A stretch of DNA of 64,000 nt from Sipunculus nudus (Eukaryota > Annelida > Sipuncula > Golfingiida > Sipunculidae), in assembly GCA_026874595.1 (NCBI GenBank), contig CM049320.1, positions 17,372,988 through 17,436,987 on the forward strand, in the 5' to 3' direction. The position numbers were made by a program, and so were the translations under genes. The notes beneath the pieces were generated by a model. The model did no database searches. It had not been told where the DNA came from and worked only from the letters and a program-made list of their open reading frames with translations. Positions 13,332 through 25,997 of this stretch are shown in pieces (position 1 is the stretch's first letter; each line of letters begins with the position of its first letter).

Positions 13332-14347
13332 TTAGATCCCAATGAGATTGGGCTTGACCTTAGTATGTTCCACGCGGAACTCGCCTAATCCAAGGCAATG
13401 GGATTTAGACAGAAAATTATCCATTTCACTGATCCTCTTCTGGATGTCATATGGCGATCCTATAGATCTGGGGTGTAAACCGAAAGTGCACTTGACTAAA
13501 GGGTCAGAGGATACTTGATGGTACAGGCTCCAGCTTCCGGGGTATACAAAATTGGCCACGACCCCGAGCAACTCGGCTTGGGTTGACTTTGCCACATACT
13601 TGTCTAGTGAATTTATGTGGTGAATCCTGAATAACCGGTCCAAGTGGGCATGGAAGAATATTAATATGGTAGTATTTGGGAGAGAACCTCCCAATGCGAA
13701 ACGGCCACAATGATATTTGGTGGTCTGAAACAGATTTCTCCCTCTGGCACATCCCATTGTTGCAGGCGGGATAATTCCTGGAAATATGCATTAAGGAGTG
13801 ACAGAAACTTGGTGGGGGACGTGTCCTTCACATACAAGGCCTCCCGGGCCAATAGGCACTTCCGCCAGGGTTCGTACACCGAAAGAATCGGCCAGATATT
13901 GTAACATTCCCCTAACCCACTCCTGCCACTCGGACTTACAGTTTGGCCCTAGATTGCCCATCAGGCTTCCATGGGAATGGAACTTAGATGTAGTGCTATT
14001 ACAGGCTTACTGTTTCCGGCAGACCCAACATGCAATTTCAATGTACAGCCACCATAGAAGGTGGGTCTGGATGATGTGGCGACCCAGATGCTTCAATTTG
14101 TCCAAACCACATAGGTTACAAGCTTTTTGCCGCCCCTTTGGCCTCACAGAAGGAGCTGTTCCTTGAGAACTTTGAGATCGTACCTCTGCAGACATCACGT
14201 CTTCATCTCCAACATTAGGTAAGAATCTACCTTCGCCTCCGAGGGCACCTTACTTTCACAGGGTAGATCATCGTCACCAGAACTATGACTTTCTTCTTCG
14301 TAGTCTGGGACGAACAAAGCTTCAGATAATGGGTCCAACTCTGCCAT
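13332..14347 (-). pseudogene. Zinc-finger plus TatD-like nuclease ORF, frameshifted
   Basis: Three minus-strand frames join by frameshifts and stops into one decayed protein. It begins near 14347 with an acidic N-terminus (MAELDPLSEALFVPDYEEE). Next is a C2H2-like finger, CNLCGLDK...GRHIIQTH, near 14110. A central region contains PWRKCLLAREALYVKD. It ends with a domain carrying three hallmarks of the TatD metal-dependent DNase family: FHAHLDRL (for the HxHxD metal site), FGLHPRSIG (for GxHP) and LGLGEFRVEH (for the GE(I/F)GLD motif). TatD enzymes are TIM-barrel hydrolases. The ORF follows the Gypsy integrase on the same strand, in the position where some LTR elements keep an extra or env ORF. 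Its reading frame is broken in at least three places. It could instead be an unrelated insertion beside the integrase. Confidence 0.6.
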
Positions 14348-14701
14348 GATTCTATCTGAAATAACGAGTACGGACCCCTGGCCCCAATATGAGAAAAAAG
14401 TTAAAACTTAAACGTTAACTACGAAGTGCATTAGAGAACTCCTTATACTAAACACATGCTGATAAGCTTACGTAGTATAATCCTTTAAATATGCCGGCCT
14501 ACGGACCTTTCTGCCTTTAGAGGTTATATCTTAGGACAATGTCGAGGGATATTATTGTTTAGGATATCTCTGATTGTTTCAGCTTGGTCAGAATTACCAG
14601 GGGCCTGTTGATCATGCCTACTTGGGGTCTAAGAAGCAGAGACAAAGGGTGATTGAAGAAGGCTGGGTTCAGCAGTGCTGGCCCAAACCTCTTCACCATC
14701 A

Positions 14702-15520
14702 TTAGTCTAATTCTGTCCATAATTGGATACAGGCCCTACACAACCATAACGGTATATTTCTATCTTCGCAAAGTTTCAGGTTGTCATGATGTATAAACTT
14801 ATCCAGCTTCTTTGTCTTGACTTTGTAGATAGGATGTTCACAAGTAATCACAAGGTATGGACCCTTCCATATGGCCTGTAATTTTGGAAACTGACCTTTT
14901 TTGGTAGCCCTAGTGCGCAGATAAACAAGATCGGCTGAATGAAGGGTCATTATCAAGAGGGGTAGATCTTTATCCCAAGCAGGCAGATCATTCTCAAGGT
15001 AAAGGATCATCTGCAATACAGTTCTGTTCTGGCGTTCTACTTGCCCGTTCGATGCTTGGTGTTTAGGTGTTGTTCTTGTTTTTGATATGCCTAAAGTTTT
15101 ACACAGGGCAGCAAATAAATTGGATTCAAAATTTTGTCCCTGGTAAGAATGGACTTTCAACAGACAACCTAAAATTGCGAAGAATTTCAACACAAGAGTC
15201 TCTGCCACTATTTCTGCAGATTGATTTGGAATTGGGAAACACTCCAGCCATTTTGAAAACTGGTCATAAACCATTAATATGTAACGGTTCCCATCCCTGC
15301 TCTGGTTGAAAGGACCCTAAATGTCAATATGAATTCTTTCCATTGGAAAACCTGCTTGATATATTTCTAGACCAGACCAGACCTGGCCTTCTTGGCTGGC
15401 TTTTTTGTTTTTGTTTCAGGTGACACAAGTTTTAATATACAGATCAGTGTCTTTTGCCATTTGTTACCAAAAGAAAGCTTTCTGCAAATGACACAGTTGG
15501 TCAAATGATATCAGGTCATG
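14702..15520 (-). pseudogene. pol: Ty3/Gypsy integrase, degenerate
   Basis: Minus-strand frames give an integrase. An upstream zinc-finger part (CHLQKAFFW then TCVTxNKNKK) carries in-frame stops. The catalytic core follows, with HIDI.GPF for the first Asp, KVHSYQGQNFES where HSDQG is expected, and HQASNGQVERQNRT with the Glu. After MTLHSAD the sequence jumps to a chromodomain-less C-terminal part (WKGPYLVI ... VDK-like LDKFIHHDNLK), so part of the protein is deleted. The second catalytic Asp is Tyr, which together with the stops makes the copy inactive. Family assignment is secure; no RT from this element was found in the window. Confidence 0.85.
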
Positions 15521-15736
15521 AAAGAATGCCAACACTTAGCCTCCGAGGGCTGCTGGGACCACTAAATAGTTCTGAAAGGTTGGGTATACTTTCATAAACC
15601 TTTTAAACTACAAAATACCATTTATGATATCCAAGTGATCTCTATTTAACCATAAATATTTGGATGCAGGGCTTTTACAGAACATCTCGCCCTGGAGAGG
15701 CCCCCCCCCTTTTATTTATCCTCGTCGCCATTTTTA

Positions 15737-15949
15737 GTAGTGAGCCAGTACTCTCCAAGTACGGAGATTGACTTGTCCCGCCGGAAACTTCTCTCTTCAG
15801 CAGGTGGTCAACAGTCTTCACATGGTGAGTTTTAGGTTTTCTGAAGTTTCGGGTCTCTTCTCATCTCTGCTCGCCAAGTCACATGGCACACTAAAACCCA
15901 GGGTGCTCTTGGCATTTTGTGGAGACTAATGGACCAGACTTTCGTACAC
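15737..15949 (+). repeat. Direct repeat, right copy
   Basis: It is the partner of the repeat at 12275-12486, with a small insertion (TACGGAGA) and scattered substitutions. It lies just upstream (in minus-strand terms) of the integrase relic. It does not start TG or end CA, so I do not call the pair LTRs. Confidence 0.75.
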
Positions 15950-17008
15950 AGAAGAATGGGACCTTTAAGAATGAAAGGACTGCATCTTATAATATTCTGA
16001 AAATTTTGATAAAAAGTCCTATATGTCAGCTTGAAAAAAGGCATTTTAGCCAAAGTCTTTCAGTATGTGTAAACAGATTTACCAACAGGCCAAAATTTTG
16101 TCTGTATCTATAAATAGCTTTGCAGACTGCCAACTGTATCAGATTAGGGAAGAGGTCAAGAGTGTTCTCAGTGCAGCCAGATATAGGTCAAGAGTTCACT
16201 CAGTGTAGCCAGATACCGGTCAGGAGTTCAATGAGTGCACACTGTTTGTCAAGGGTCATAAGGTCAGTTCAGCTGCTTTTCCTCAGGGCTGCATGTGATC
16301 ACCTCATGGATGCCATGCCCCTCAAGGCTGCATGTGATAACCTGATGGGTTTCATGCCCCTCAAGGCTGCATGTGGACACCTGACAAAAGCCTAAAGCCC
16401 TGGAAACTGTCAGGGCTCTGAAGTTCAGTTAAGTTTTACCTTGCTGAGCTCAAGGAATTGGTTTGAAATTTGGCATGTTCATCCATCTTGGAAAATTTTC
16501 TCTTAAACCAGACAGGTGGTGCCACATACCTTTCCGTTTTTGCAGAATAAATTAATGCCCTTTTCTCAAGAGTGATTCGCAGTATTGGCATGAAATTGTG
16601 CATATCCATAGATTTTGAACTTCATCTTGTACACAAGACTGGAGGCGCCATCTGCGTTTTCCCATGGTGTCAATTTGACAGGTTTTTTTGGTGAAAATTG
16701 CTCATATCTCTGGGATGGGTTAAGGTATTGGTCTGAAATTTGGCATGTCCTTCCAACTTGGAAAGTTTTCACGTAAACCAGACGGGTGGACCACTTACAT
16801 TTCCGTATTTGTTGAATAAATTAATTAATGCCCTTTTTCAGGAGTGAATTGCAGCATTGGCCTCTGGTAGTGCAACCAACAATCCTGTTAAGGTGGCAGA
16901 CATCCAATTCATTCTATTTCTCCTGACCACCCAATATATGCCTCACCTCACCTGTACTACTCTGAGTTCAATGGATACGCGTAGTTGCTTTCGACTACCT
17001 GTATCTAG
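15950..17008 (+). mobile_element. Degenerate Helentron-like (pearl/HINE type) element
   Basis: Core units contain ACCAGACAGGTGGTGCCACAT-like motifs and CTCATATCTCTGGGATGG, matching the minisatellite cores of the better copies at 29.8, 46.9 and 58.6 kb. The right end has GGATACGCGTAGTTG then TTTCGACTAC (hairpin), GTAT and CTAG at 17005-17008, the same end as those copies. The left end is not recognisable. No coding capacity. Confidence 0.6.
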
Positions 17009-17640
17009 TTGTTTCATGCATCTGTCCATATAGCCAAAGAGTGGTTTGAAGCCTAATTTTTTTTTATTTCGAAACATCTTTTATGGCTTCCTCATAAGTG
17101 GTGGTGCCACTAAAATTTATTTTTGTGTTCTGTGCACCTATGCAAGTATTTCAGCAGTGATGTTTGAGTAACTCAGGTTTAAAATGTGCAGTGCTTGTAC
17201 TTGAAAAGTATGGGTCAAGCATGGAAGCATTATACCTGATGTATATCCCATTGCACAGGTTCGCATTAGGCCTGTAGGACTTGTTATAAATGCAAGGGAT
17301 GTAACAATATGTGTTTCACACTTTCTGGAAAAAATTCCCACATGTGACAATTGTAGTATGGTAAGAACATCTTAATTTGATTTGTGATAAATCATGATAA
17401 ATTGACGTTAATGTTATTTGTTATAACTCAGCTTAATTTAAGTATTTTATAGATTAAATAATCAACAGGTTGAGATCTTACAGAGTTTAACATCTTCCCT
17501 CTTAAGGAACACAATCTTCCTGATGTTCGGAATATATATATTCCGAATCCCCACCGTCAGTGAAACGACTTTTGTGTATACCATTTCCATCTATAAACAA
17601 TGAACCAGAATGTCTATTCATACATCTATATATATATAAG
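17009..17640. other. No gene recognised
   Basis: This unannotated spacer between the degenerate repeat and the 5' LTR is AT-rich. A TATATATATAAG string directly abuts the LTR start. Confidence 0.4.
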
Positions 17641-18374
17641 TGTAAAGGGATCTTGATTTAGATCATAGGCTAACATCATTTCTTCTCCATGGTACTTCTC
17701 CATCCTTCTGTTTTAGTTCGTAAATTTACTTCCGTTTTCTAGTCAGGCATCGTTGTAACTCTTCATTTAATTGGTACATAATGTCCCGGGGTTTTCTATG
17801 AACCGTGATCTCTTGTTAATGGTTATTTTTCTTTAAGTTGTTACAACGCAACATGTAGTATATAAGCCTTCGAATGTCATGTGACGCCACTCTGGCATTC
17901 GAACTTTGAGGACAGCATGTCCTTCAATTGTGCTTTTGTAACCTTTTTCAGGTGAGCGAGTTAATTATTCATATTTTGTTCTCCTAGTAAATATTAAATT
18001 TCTGTGAATTGGTTATAAATTCTAGGAAAGTGAGGGAAGTTCTATATGCCCAGTTCGGCCGTGGCGCCACGTATTCGTGCCTAGTTAGGCCTTGGGGCCA
18101 CATTTTTAGTATTAATGCCCATTTAGGCCAAGGGGCCATAGTATTAATAAATATACTATTATAAGGCCATACAACTTTTAACCTGTATATTCCTTGCCAT
18201 TTTGCATGTACCTAAGTTGTTTTATTGTATTGTATTTGAATGTAGGACACTGACATTCGAACTTTAAGGATAGCACGTTCTTTTGTAACCTTTTTCAGAA
18301 TGAGGCCATGTCACGTTTTGTCCCCGGCTGCTTATTGCTCCACGAATAGTGTGTGCCTGTTGAGCTCCGTCACA
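17641..18374 (+). repeat. 5' LTR of the Gypsy relic
   Basis: It begins TGTAAAGG and ends GTCACA. It matches the sequence starting at 29496 over several blocks, with divergence typical of an old insertion. It contains the GGCGCCAC-type motifs also found in the 3' LTR. No clear tRNA primer-binding site follows it. Confidence 0.8.
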
Positions 18375-20763
18375 CTTTGAAGCAGAGGGTGGTTGCTTGT
18401 ACTGCCGCAGTAACGTTTGTGCCATGTGCTTTTTCTTACCTGGACAACATGCACGTCGTCATGCCCATACAGGAATTGTCCGACGAGCTGCCAATTTAAT
18501 AGGCCCTATGATATCCTTTGCTTTGCATGCTGCTTGCCCCTTGCTGTCTTCGCTTTGCGACTACGCTTATGCTTTTCCTTCTTTCGCCATAAGGAATATA
18601 GCTGTTTAAATGTTGGGGTGCACACCACCAGAACGCAATCCTTCCGGACTATCTGTGAACTCACGCGAGTGACATTTTGCGTTTTTAAGGCGCCATTTAT
18701 AAACCTCGCATTATCGTCGCTCCTCGCCAGGACCAAGAGTCCCATGGACATAAAAAGTAAACAGTGTTAACTCCATTTAAGGGTGTTTTAGGCCTATGCG
18801 CATGCATTGCATATTTTGTGCTTATGAATGTTGCATATTTACTAAATTGTTGGATATTTAAATTTAATGGTTGCATATTTTTATGTAAAGATCTTCACAC
18901 TTGAATGTTAGATACACGAGTAAGAGAAGCTTTAATGTTTTGTTTCATGGTTCATTGCGCATGGTCTTTTTAAAAGGGTACTAGGATTTAAATTCAAGAC
19001 GCTCGCTTGCACGCTTGCATTTGGGTTTAAAGGTCAAGGTAATTAACTGATTGTACCTGCGCATGTGTATATTGCGGTTTTTGCTTGTGTTGACATTGAT
19101 TTTATGCTTACTGTTCAGTAGGCTTTACTTTTAACGGTGCATGCTCATCATAGTAATGTCAAACCGAACATTTACGTAGGTCTTTAATCAAGCAATTTGC
19201 CATTTTCGTCAGGTCAGTTCTCATTTAATTGACTTGATCAAATTAGATTGATAAATCTTGGCAGTATACTCGATACTTGATGTAATGTTTAGAGTTGGCC
19301 AGTTGCTAGATGATAGGTGTAATAGATGATATTTTTAGTAACTAATTGTCATCAATTGTTGATAAGTATCATCGAATGTTGAATAGATGTTAGTTGCTGA
19401 CAGCCTTGTTAGGTCTTGCTGACATTTCGGCATGCGTGGTTGTACAATTCATGAACGCGGGTTACTGAATGATCCTTTCAGTACTAATATCAGTCCTGAG
19501 TTTTCGAAATTGGTATTTTTTATTGTCGAGTTGTCAGTCAGGATGTTGCATGTAGGTTTTGTTGTGAGGCCATATCTGGTATTGAGCCCGACGCTACATA
19601 TGAGGCACTACTTCTCACAACGGCAAGGTTAACCACCATTTGTTGGTTCAAGTGGCCCATTTAGGTCTCAATACATGTTGAGGCTATATAGTTTTTGATG
19701 ACAGAATATCAGCCTCGCAGGCTGTAAATAGGCTTACGAGGGTCTTACGAACCTGCTTGTGAGGGTCATCGTGCAGAGATCGTCTCTCTCATAGCACGGA
19801 AGCATGTATAGTTGATTTGTCTTCCTTAACTCAAAGGGGGTTGGATTTGTTCATCAGTTAGCCAATAAACTCAATGAAGTTAATGCATTAACATCAGAGC
19901 CCAGAACTCGACGTGGTCACACTTTTCCTACCAGTAACGGTAAAGCTAACTATTCTTTAATCACTCATAGACTTCCTGTATTAACATGATGATAAAGTAA
20001 GTAGCTACAATCAGTGGCGATCAAATGTGAAAGCTCTCATAAGTGACGATTTCACTCCTGACTCTCAGGTATTGACTGCGGTACATCAGTAAGTGAAAGG
20101 CACGGCAGGAAGAGTTTTGCTCTCTCTGCCAGATAACTTCACCAACTGATATACTTGATAAATTTGATAAATACTTTGTTAATGTACTGCCCCTAATTTT
20201 GTTAAAAAAAGTTCCATTCTAGGAGGCAGGACCCAAAAGAGGATATTGTTTCTAGGGGCTGTCGCCTACACAGTATGCTTGATTCAATTAATGCCAAACA
20301 ACCCATGTCCCGTCATGAGTATGAACAATTAATCAGGTCAAAATTTTGGAATGGATTGTAATCTAAACATACCCTAGAAGCCACTAGTCATAAATACGAT
20401 TGTGACGAGGATTTTAATGAGTTATTCACGACATGTCGGACTGGAATCACAACAACCCCAACACAAGTCTGCAACCTTCCTTTCAGTTCTGTTCTCAAGA
20501 GCCTTTGGAGTCATCTCTGGATAAAATCTTTCAAAGATTAGATGCCATGGATAATAGATTGACTAAGATTGAGAAATCTAAGAATGTATCCTCTCAGAGT
20601 TAAATCCCTTACTAGACAGAAAGATCAGTCCAGATCAGTGTCTAAGGACACTCAGTGACCTTTCTGTACACGTTGAAAGCGTAAGACTCCTAAGGCTGGT
20701 ATGTGTCATGCCAAAAGGGATCTCAGATCTATGATTTTGTAAACGGTTTCTAGATCAGAGCAG
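18375..20763 (+). other. Expected gag region, not recognisable
   Basis: By position this should hold the leader and gag. I see no CCHC knuckle or capsid motif. Open frames on both strands near 18400-18770 have no recognisable domain. Decay or replacement of gag are both possible. Confidence 0.4.
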
Positions 20764-23700
20764 TTGTGTGAAAAAATTTTCAGAAACAGGACATACCTGC
20801 GAACCTGTATCCAGCAAACAAGTACTTTATACGTCATAGGCGAATACATCATCAAGTTGTGTATTACCTACAAGAGGTACTGTAATCGATGGTTTTTGGT
20901 TAGTAGGAGTATTATGTTTACCCGTACCTGTTCTGTCCCACTTCTCAGAATAGGTCGTGTCTAGTTTTTTTAGTAATTTACCACTTTTGATTACTTGGAA
21001 ATTGTGCCCGTTGATATAAACTTTCAAGAGTTGCATTCCTTTCAGGTATTCTCTGTTCCGGTTTTGGTCATGAAAGACACTAAATTTAACTGTGATGTCC
21101 CCTTTATTATCGGAACTAGGGTTTTATATTCTTCCTTAACTTTCCTAAAGCAAGGAAGTGGGGATAATTTTGTTCAGAAGTTAAATGTGCCCTCACCTTG
21201 GCGAAATGCCTTTAAATGTTTACAAATTCGGAATAAGAGATCTTTAAATTATCTCAAGACAAGCCTTTTCTACAAGGCCCGTAGAAGTTCCCCCATTCAG
21301 TACGGTCACTGTTAATTATTTATCTAGAGTCTAAAATCCAGGCAAAATTCTTATTTTGACGGAGACCACTGTTTTTCAAGGCCTACCTGCGGGACTTGTG
21401 TTAATCCCTCTATTGAATGAAGTTGGTTTTTCTACTGGTTCAACTGATCGTGTCCTTGTACAGGTTCAGAACTTAACAGGCCATACTATAACAATTCCAA
21501 ATAAAGCTGTCCTTTGTAACTGCAACAGGCTAAATTAGCAGAACCAAAATTCTTAGTGCTAGTTGAGGGCCAGTCTCTTTTCAACTCTTTAAATATGGGC
21601 AGTAATCTTTCACCTGCTGAGTCTAAACGATTGCAACAGCTTTTAATTAAATGGAAACGTATATTTTCATCTAATGACACGTATAGGTCGCACAAATCTT
21701 GTCAAACATCACGTTGTTCTTACCTCTACCTTTCGGGAGAGGTATCGTAGAATACCACCCCAGCTATACCATGAAGTTAAAGAACATCTCCGCGATATGG
21801 TAGAAGCCAAGGTGATCAGAGAAAGTAGATCACCGTTTTCCTCTCCCATTGTATTAATTCGCAAAGGGGATGGATCATTAAGATTTAGGCTATTGGACCT
21901 TAAATAGGAGAACACTCAAGGACGCACAATCGCTTCTGCGAATTGATGACACATTAGATTCTTTGATAGGTGCCAGGTACTTTTCTTCGCTTGACTTAGT
22001 CTAGATACTGGCAGGTTGAGGTCGCCTAAGAGGATAAGGCAAAAACTGCTTTCACTGTCGGTCCTCTAGGTTTTTTATGAGTGGCAAACAATGCCCTTCG
22101 GCTTAGTCTCAGCTCCCGCAACATTCTAGTGTCATATGTAAAAGGTTATGGGTGATTTACACCTCAAAGAACGCTTATTACTTGATGACATAATAGATTT
22201 TCTAAAACCTTGAATGAGCACCTTGAGAGGTTAGAAACGTATTTAAACGGTTGGTAGAAGCTGGGCTTAAACTATAACCATCTAAGTGTTGCTTTCTGCG
22301 AGAAGAAATTAAATATCTAGGACACATTGTCTCCAAAGAGGGTATTAAAACCGACCCCGGATAGATAGAGGTAGTCAAAAAGTGGCCTAGACCTACGTCC
22401 GTTGCAGGATGTCATCGGTTTCTTGGCTTCGCCAGTTTCTACAGGCGATTTGTTCCTAATTTTGCTAAAGTAACCAGGCCACTGCAAAATTAGTTGAGAG
22501 GTAGTCCCTCAAAGACCAGAAACTCTAGACAAAAACAAAATTCTACTAGTGAATCCTTTCACTAAGAAAGTGAGCACAAGATAGCTTTTAATAAACTCAT
22601 CGAGCTTCTTTCCTCCTTCCCAGTATTGGCATTTGCTGATTTCAGCCGCTCTTTCATTCTACGCACGGATGCCAGTTTGACGGCATCTCTGGTGTTTTAT
22701 ACCAGGAACAGGATGGACAAAAGCGTCCTGTAGCGTATGCTAGCCGTGGCTTGTCACCTTCTGAGTCCAGGTATCGAGCCCATAAATTAGAATTTCTTGC
22801 CCTTAAATAGTGCATCACCTACAAATTCAAAGAGTATTCATAATGGTCAGAGTTCACGGTCAAAACCGATAACACCAGGCGACGCTGGGTTGCTGGTGTT
22901 GGCCAACTACAATTTTAATATCAAATATAGGGCTTGTAGACATAATATTGATGCCGACGCATGGTCTGGCATTCCTAGAGCGATTAGAGATCAAGAACAA
23001 AATGAACAGAATATTCCTGAGAACGTAGTAAAAGCTATTTGCGAGGCAGATTTAAGATCTCCTGTAGTTTCTGTCAATGCTGTTAACATGTACCACTATC
23101 ATAAGCCAACTTTACTCTGTAACTTGCCACACCTCCGCTTTTGGATGGAGTTCATTATATTTGCTCTGAGCAAGTAAAAGACACGATTTTGAGACCATTT
23201 GTGAACCCTAATTAACAGATATAGCCTGAATGGAGGTCAATTGCGAATGCTTAAAATGTTTAAAATGCTTAAATCTGACTCCAATAGTGATACTGTGCAC
23301 CAGCTACTAGTTCCATGTAGTCTAAGGAAAGAGGCATTAAATAGTTTCCATGATAAGGTTGGCCACCTCGGCCGCACTCGTACCATACAATTAGCACAGG
23401 ACCGGTTTTACTGGCCCAGTATGACACGAGATGTAGCAGACTATAATATGAAGTGTCCTTACTGCCTACGCAGAAAAAATCCTCCTCAAGTAGCGCCCCT
23501 TGTTTTTTTTTTATCATCTTCAGGGCCAATGGATTTACTATGTATAGATACCCTAAGTCTTGAACAGTCCAGGGGAGAGGCGTAGAGCACATTCTTGTGA
23601 TGACCGACCACTTTACTAGGTGCGCTATGACAGTCCCCTGCAAAACCACGAAAGCAAAACCCAACGCTAAAGTTCTTTTTGGCATGTTTGTCAAACATTA

Positions 23701-24350
23701 TGGCTTTCCAACTAGGACCCATAGCAATCAAGTCAGGCAACTGGAGTCGTGCAGGTTGGCCGGCATAAGAAACTCTAGGACCAGCCCATACCATCCTCAA
23801 GGAAGTCCAGTTTAACCGGACCTTATTAAATATGCTGGGTACTCTTAATAGTGAACAGAAAAAGGATTGGCGATCCCAGGTAGGACCTCTCACACACGCC
23901 TACAACCGTACGAGAAAAGAGGCCACTGGGTATGCTTCTTTCTTCCTAAAGTTCGGTCGCCATCCAAAGCCCCCTGTAGATGTTATTTTAGGAAGAGAAG
24001 ACGAGGCTGACCAAAGAGATTATAACGCCTATGTGTCAGAACTAAAAGATCAGTAGTCAGAAGCTTATGATATTGCGCAACGTTCATCAGTATAATCTAA
24101 AACACGCCGTAAGAAGCTTTATGACCGCACTGCGCGTGCGTTCGGTCTTAAGCCAGGCGATCATGTACTAATCCATAAGGCAGGCCTTATCGGCAAACAG
24201 AAACTTGGAAATAAGTGGGACGATGACGTGTATGTCATTGACAAACAACCTAAGGGTAACATCCTGTATATGTTGTATCCCCATTAGGGAAAGATGGTCC
24301 GAGCAAAACGCTACATCGAAACATGTTGTAACCCGTCAGTAGTCTTCCTC
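20764..24350 (+). pseudogene. pol: Gypsy pol: protease, RT, RNase H, integrase (broken)
   Basis: Protease-like region 20995-21540: DTKFNCDVPFIIGT and later VQVQNLTGHTITIP are typical of the segment before RT in Gypsy elements. RT 21674-22560: RESRSPFSSPIVLIRKGDGS, then FSSLDLV, then the palm motif as LLDDIIDF. RNase H 22640-23000: FILRTDASL. Integrase 23289-24350: zinc-finger region GHLGRTRTIQLAQDRFYWP ... CPYC, core start MDLLCIDTLS, C-terminal AYNRTRKEATGY and KLYDRTARAFGLKPGDHV. At least ten stops or frameshifts were seen across these segments, so no functional product is expected. Confidence 0.9.
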
Positions 24351-24562
24351 TTGTAAATAAACCCCCGCAAGTAAAACCCCGTGAATCTTCTTCTGATGAG
24401 TCTTGTTTTTACTTCTGATGAGGAAGATAATCTTATCATCACTGTTCATTGCAGAAATATGTCTTACGTAGGTCTTGATAATGTGGGTGCTTCAGGTGAC
24501 AATATCTCAATTTCGGATTATTCAGAGTCCTATCTCTGGTAGGTGATGTCCCTCAGATTAAG

Positions 24563-24823
24563 ATGTCTACTAATACAGTAGCTGAAATTTCAGATATCGA
24601 AGAACCAGATCTTGAGGAACCAATGTCTGGTTCAAGTATATTGTCCCCTCCTCCTATGATTCCGGTAATCCCACTGGAACCAGTAGACTCTGTTAATGAA
24701 GCACCTGAGCCTCCAAATGATAACTCTTCTTTAAATGATAATTTAGCTTATCCACCTGATATATCTAGTCAAGAATCCCCCGTAAGAACATCTCATAATG
24801 ACCAAGATAATTATATATCCCGG
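24563..24823 (+). pseudogene. Post-integrase acidic/proline tail of Gypsy pol, split by the LINE
   Basis: The open frame begins MSTNTVAEISDIEEPD and contains SPPPMIPVIPLEP. It runs into the LINE at the sequence encoding NYISR. After the LINE, from about 29269, the original frame resumes as SRPRRERRPLAY, the basic motif often ending Gypsy pol. The function of the tail is unknown. Confidence 0.6.
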
Positions 24824-24975
24824 AAAGAGGTCAAAGGTCGTTTGTAGAGGATGGCCAGCCGGCAAGAAGCCTCTTGAAAATATTGAACTAAAAACAATGT
24901 TAAAAATTTTAAGACTTCTGCTGGTCTTAGAAGTGAATTTACAGACCAGGCTGACAAAATGGTGTCAGCATTTCT

Positions 24976-25997
24976 GTGAGGAGGGCCAGAATTGGCTGCT
25001 ATACGCAGCCAAAGATCAAAGAAAAATTCTCGGTACCGTTCATCAAAATGACAGGAGTGGCCTTGACCTTAAGGCTTTCAATCTGCCTGGCCGTGCTTAT
25101 ACTCCAGGGAGGGGGCGTGGAGTCTAATCCAGGTCATCCGGGACCGAAAGTAACCAAGAATAAGCCCGGTGAACGGAGCAGAACACGATTCTCTCACATG
25201 TCAGGTTCACTAGAAGCACCAGCCAGGAGCGGTTAAGCAGGGACAAACAAGACGAACACGTCTGTCAACAGGTGAGCAATATTAGGGAACCAACCGAGTT
25301 AAACCCTGAAGCCAGACCCTTTATGCAGAGTCAAGGAAGGCCTAGGGCAGAAAACAATATCGTAACCGAAGAAAATTGATAAGATGTCAGAGACTTGACA
25401 AATAAAGTAGAAAACCTTCAAGAAGAGATAAAGGAGGTTCGACAAGAGAACAAACGATTGAAAACAAAGGGTGATAAATTAGAGGAACAGGCCAAATTAG
25501 AGGAGCAGGCCAAAAGAGACAATCTCATATTCTACGAAGTTATGGAAGAAAAGGGACTAGAAACATGGGCTGACTGTGAAACCAAAGTAAGGAAAGTCAT
25601 GAGGGATGAAATGAATTTAGATGACAGTGAGGAAGAGACTGCCATAGAGTGCCCCTGGAAAACCGAGACCAATTATTGTAAGGTATGAAAGATATAAAGA
25701 CAAAGAAAAAGTGCTGATAGCAGCTCGTAAAGAACTTAAAAAAGAGTAATTCTAAAGTGTGTGTCCAAGAGGATTTCGGTGAAAAGAGTACGCGAGGCTA
25801 GAAGTAACCTAAAACCAAAAAAGGATGAGGCAGAAGAACAGGGTCAGAGAGCGCGGCAGAGAGATGATAAATTACTCATTGATGACAAAGTGTACGTTTG
25901 GGACAACCATGTTGTGAAATGTTTAATTTCAAAGAGCAGACCATCAGAAGCTGGGAGAAATGACAGTTCTACAATTCATACTGATAATGCGGAATAA
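24976..25997 (+). pseudogene. LINE ORF1 with decayed 2A-like motif, coiled coil and RNA-binding region
   Basis: The N-terminal frame carries a hydrophobic stretch (VALTLRLSICLAVLIL) followed by GGGVESNPGHPG, resembling a 2A ribosome-skipping motif (consensus D-[V/I]-E-x-N-P-G-P) with the Asp and the last Pro lost. The next frame (25395-25688) has heptad-like coiled coil (KVENLQEEIKEVRQENKRL) and RDNLIFYEVMEEKG, the start of the L1-type RNA-binding domain. The third (25700-25940) has KDKEKVLIAARKELKK and LLIDDKVYVWD, the C-terminal part. Frameshifts separate the blocks. The ORF1 class is clear; 2A activity is unlikely in this copy. Confidence 0.7.

Noticed and set aside
12275-15949. Direct repeats considered as the LTRs of the minus-strand Gypsy element
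   Set aside because: No TG/CA termini, no adjacent polypurine tract, and similar sequence blends into other dispersed repeats.
18397-18770. Overlapping open frames on both strands after the 5' LTR, considered as gag
   Set aside because: No capsid or zinc-knuckle motif; the frames on opposite strands overlap fully and none is protein-like enough to choose.
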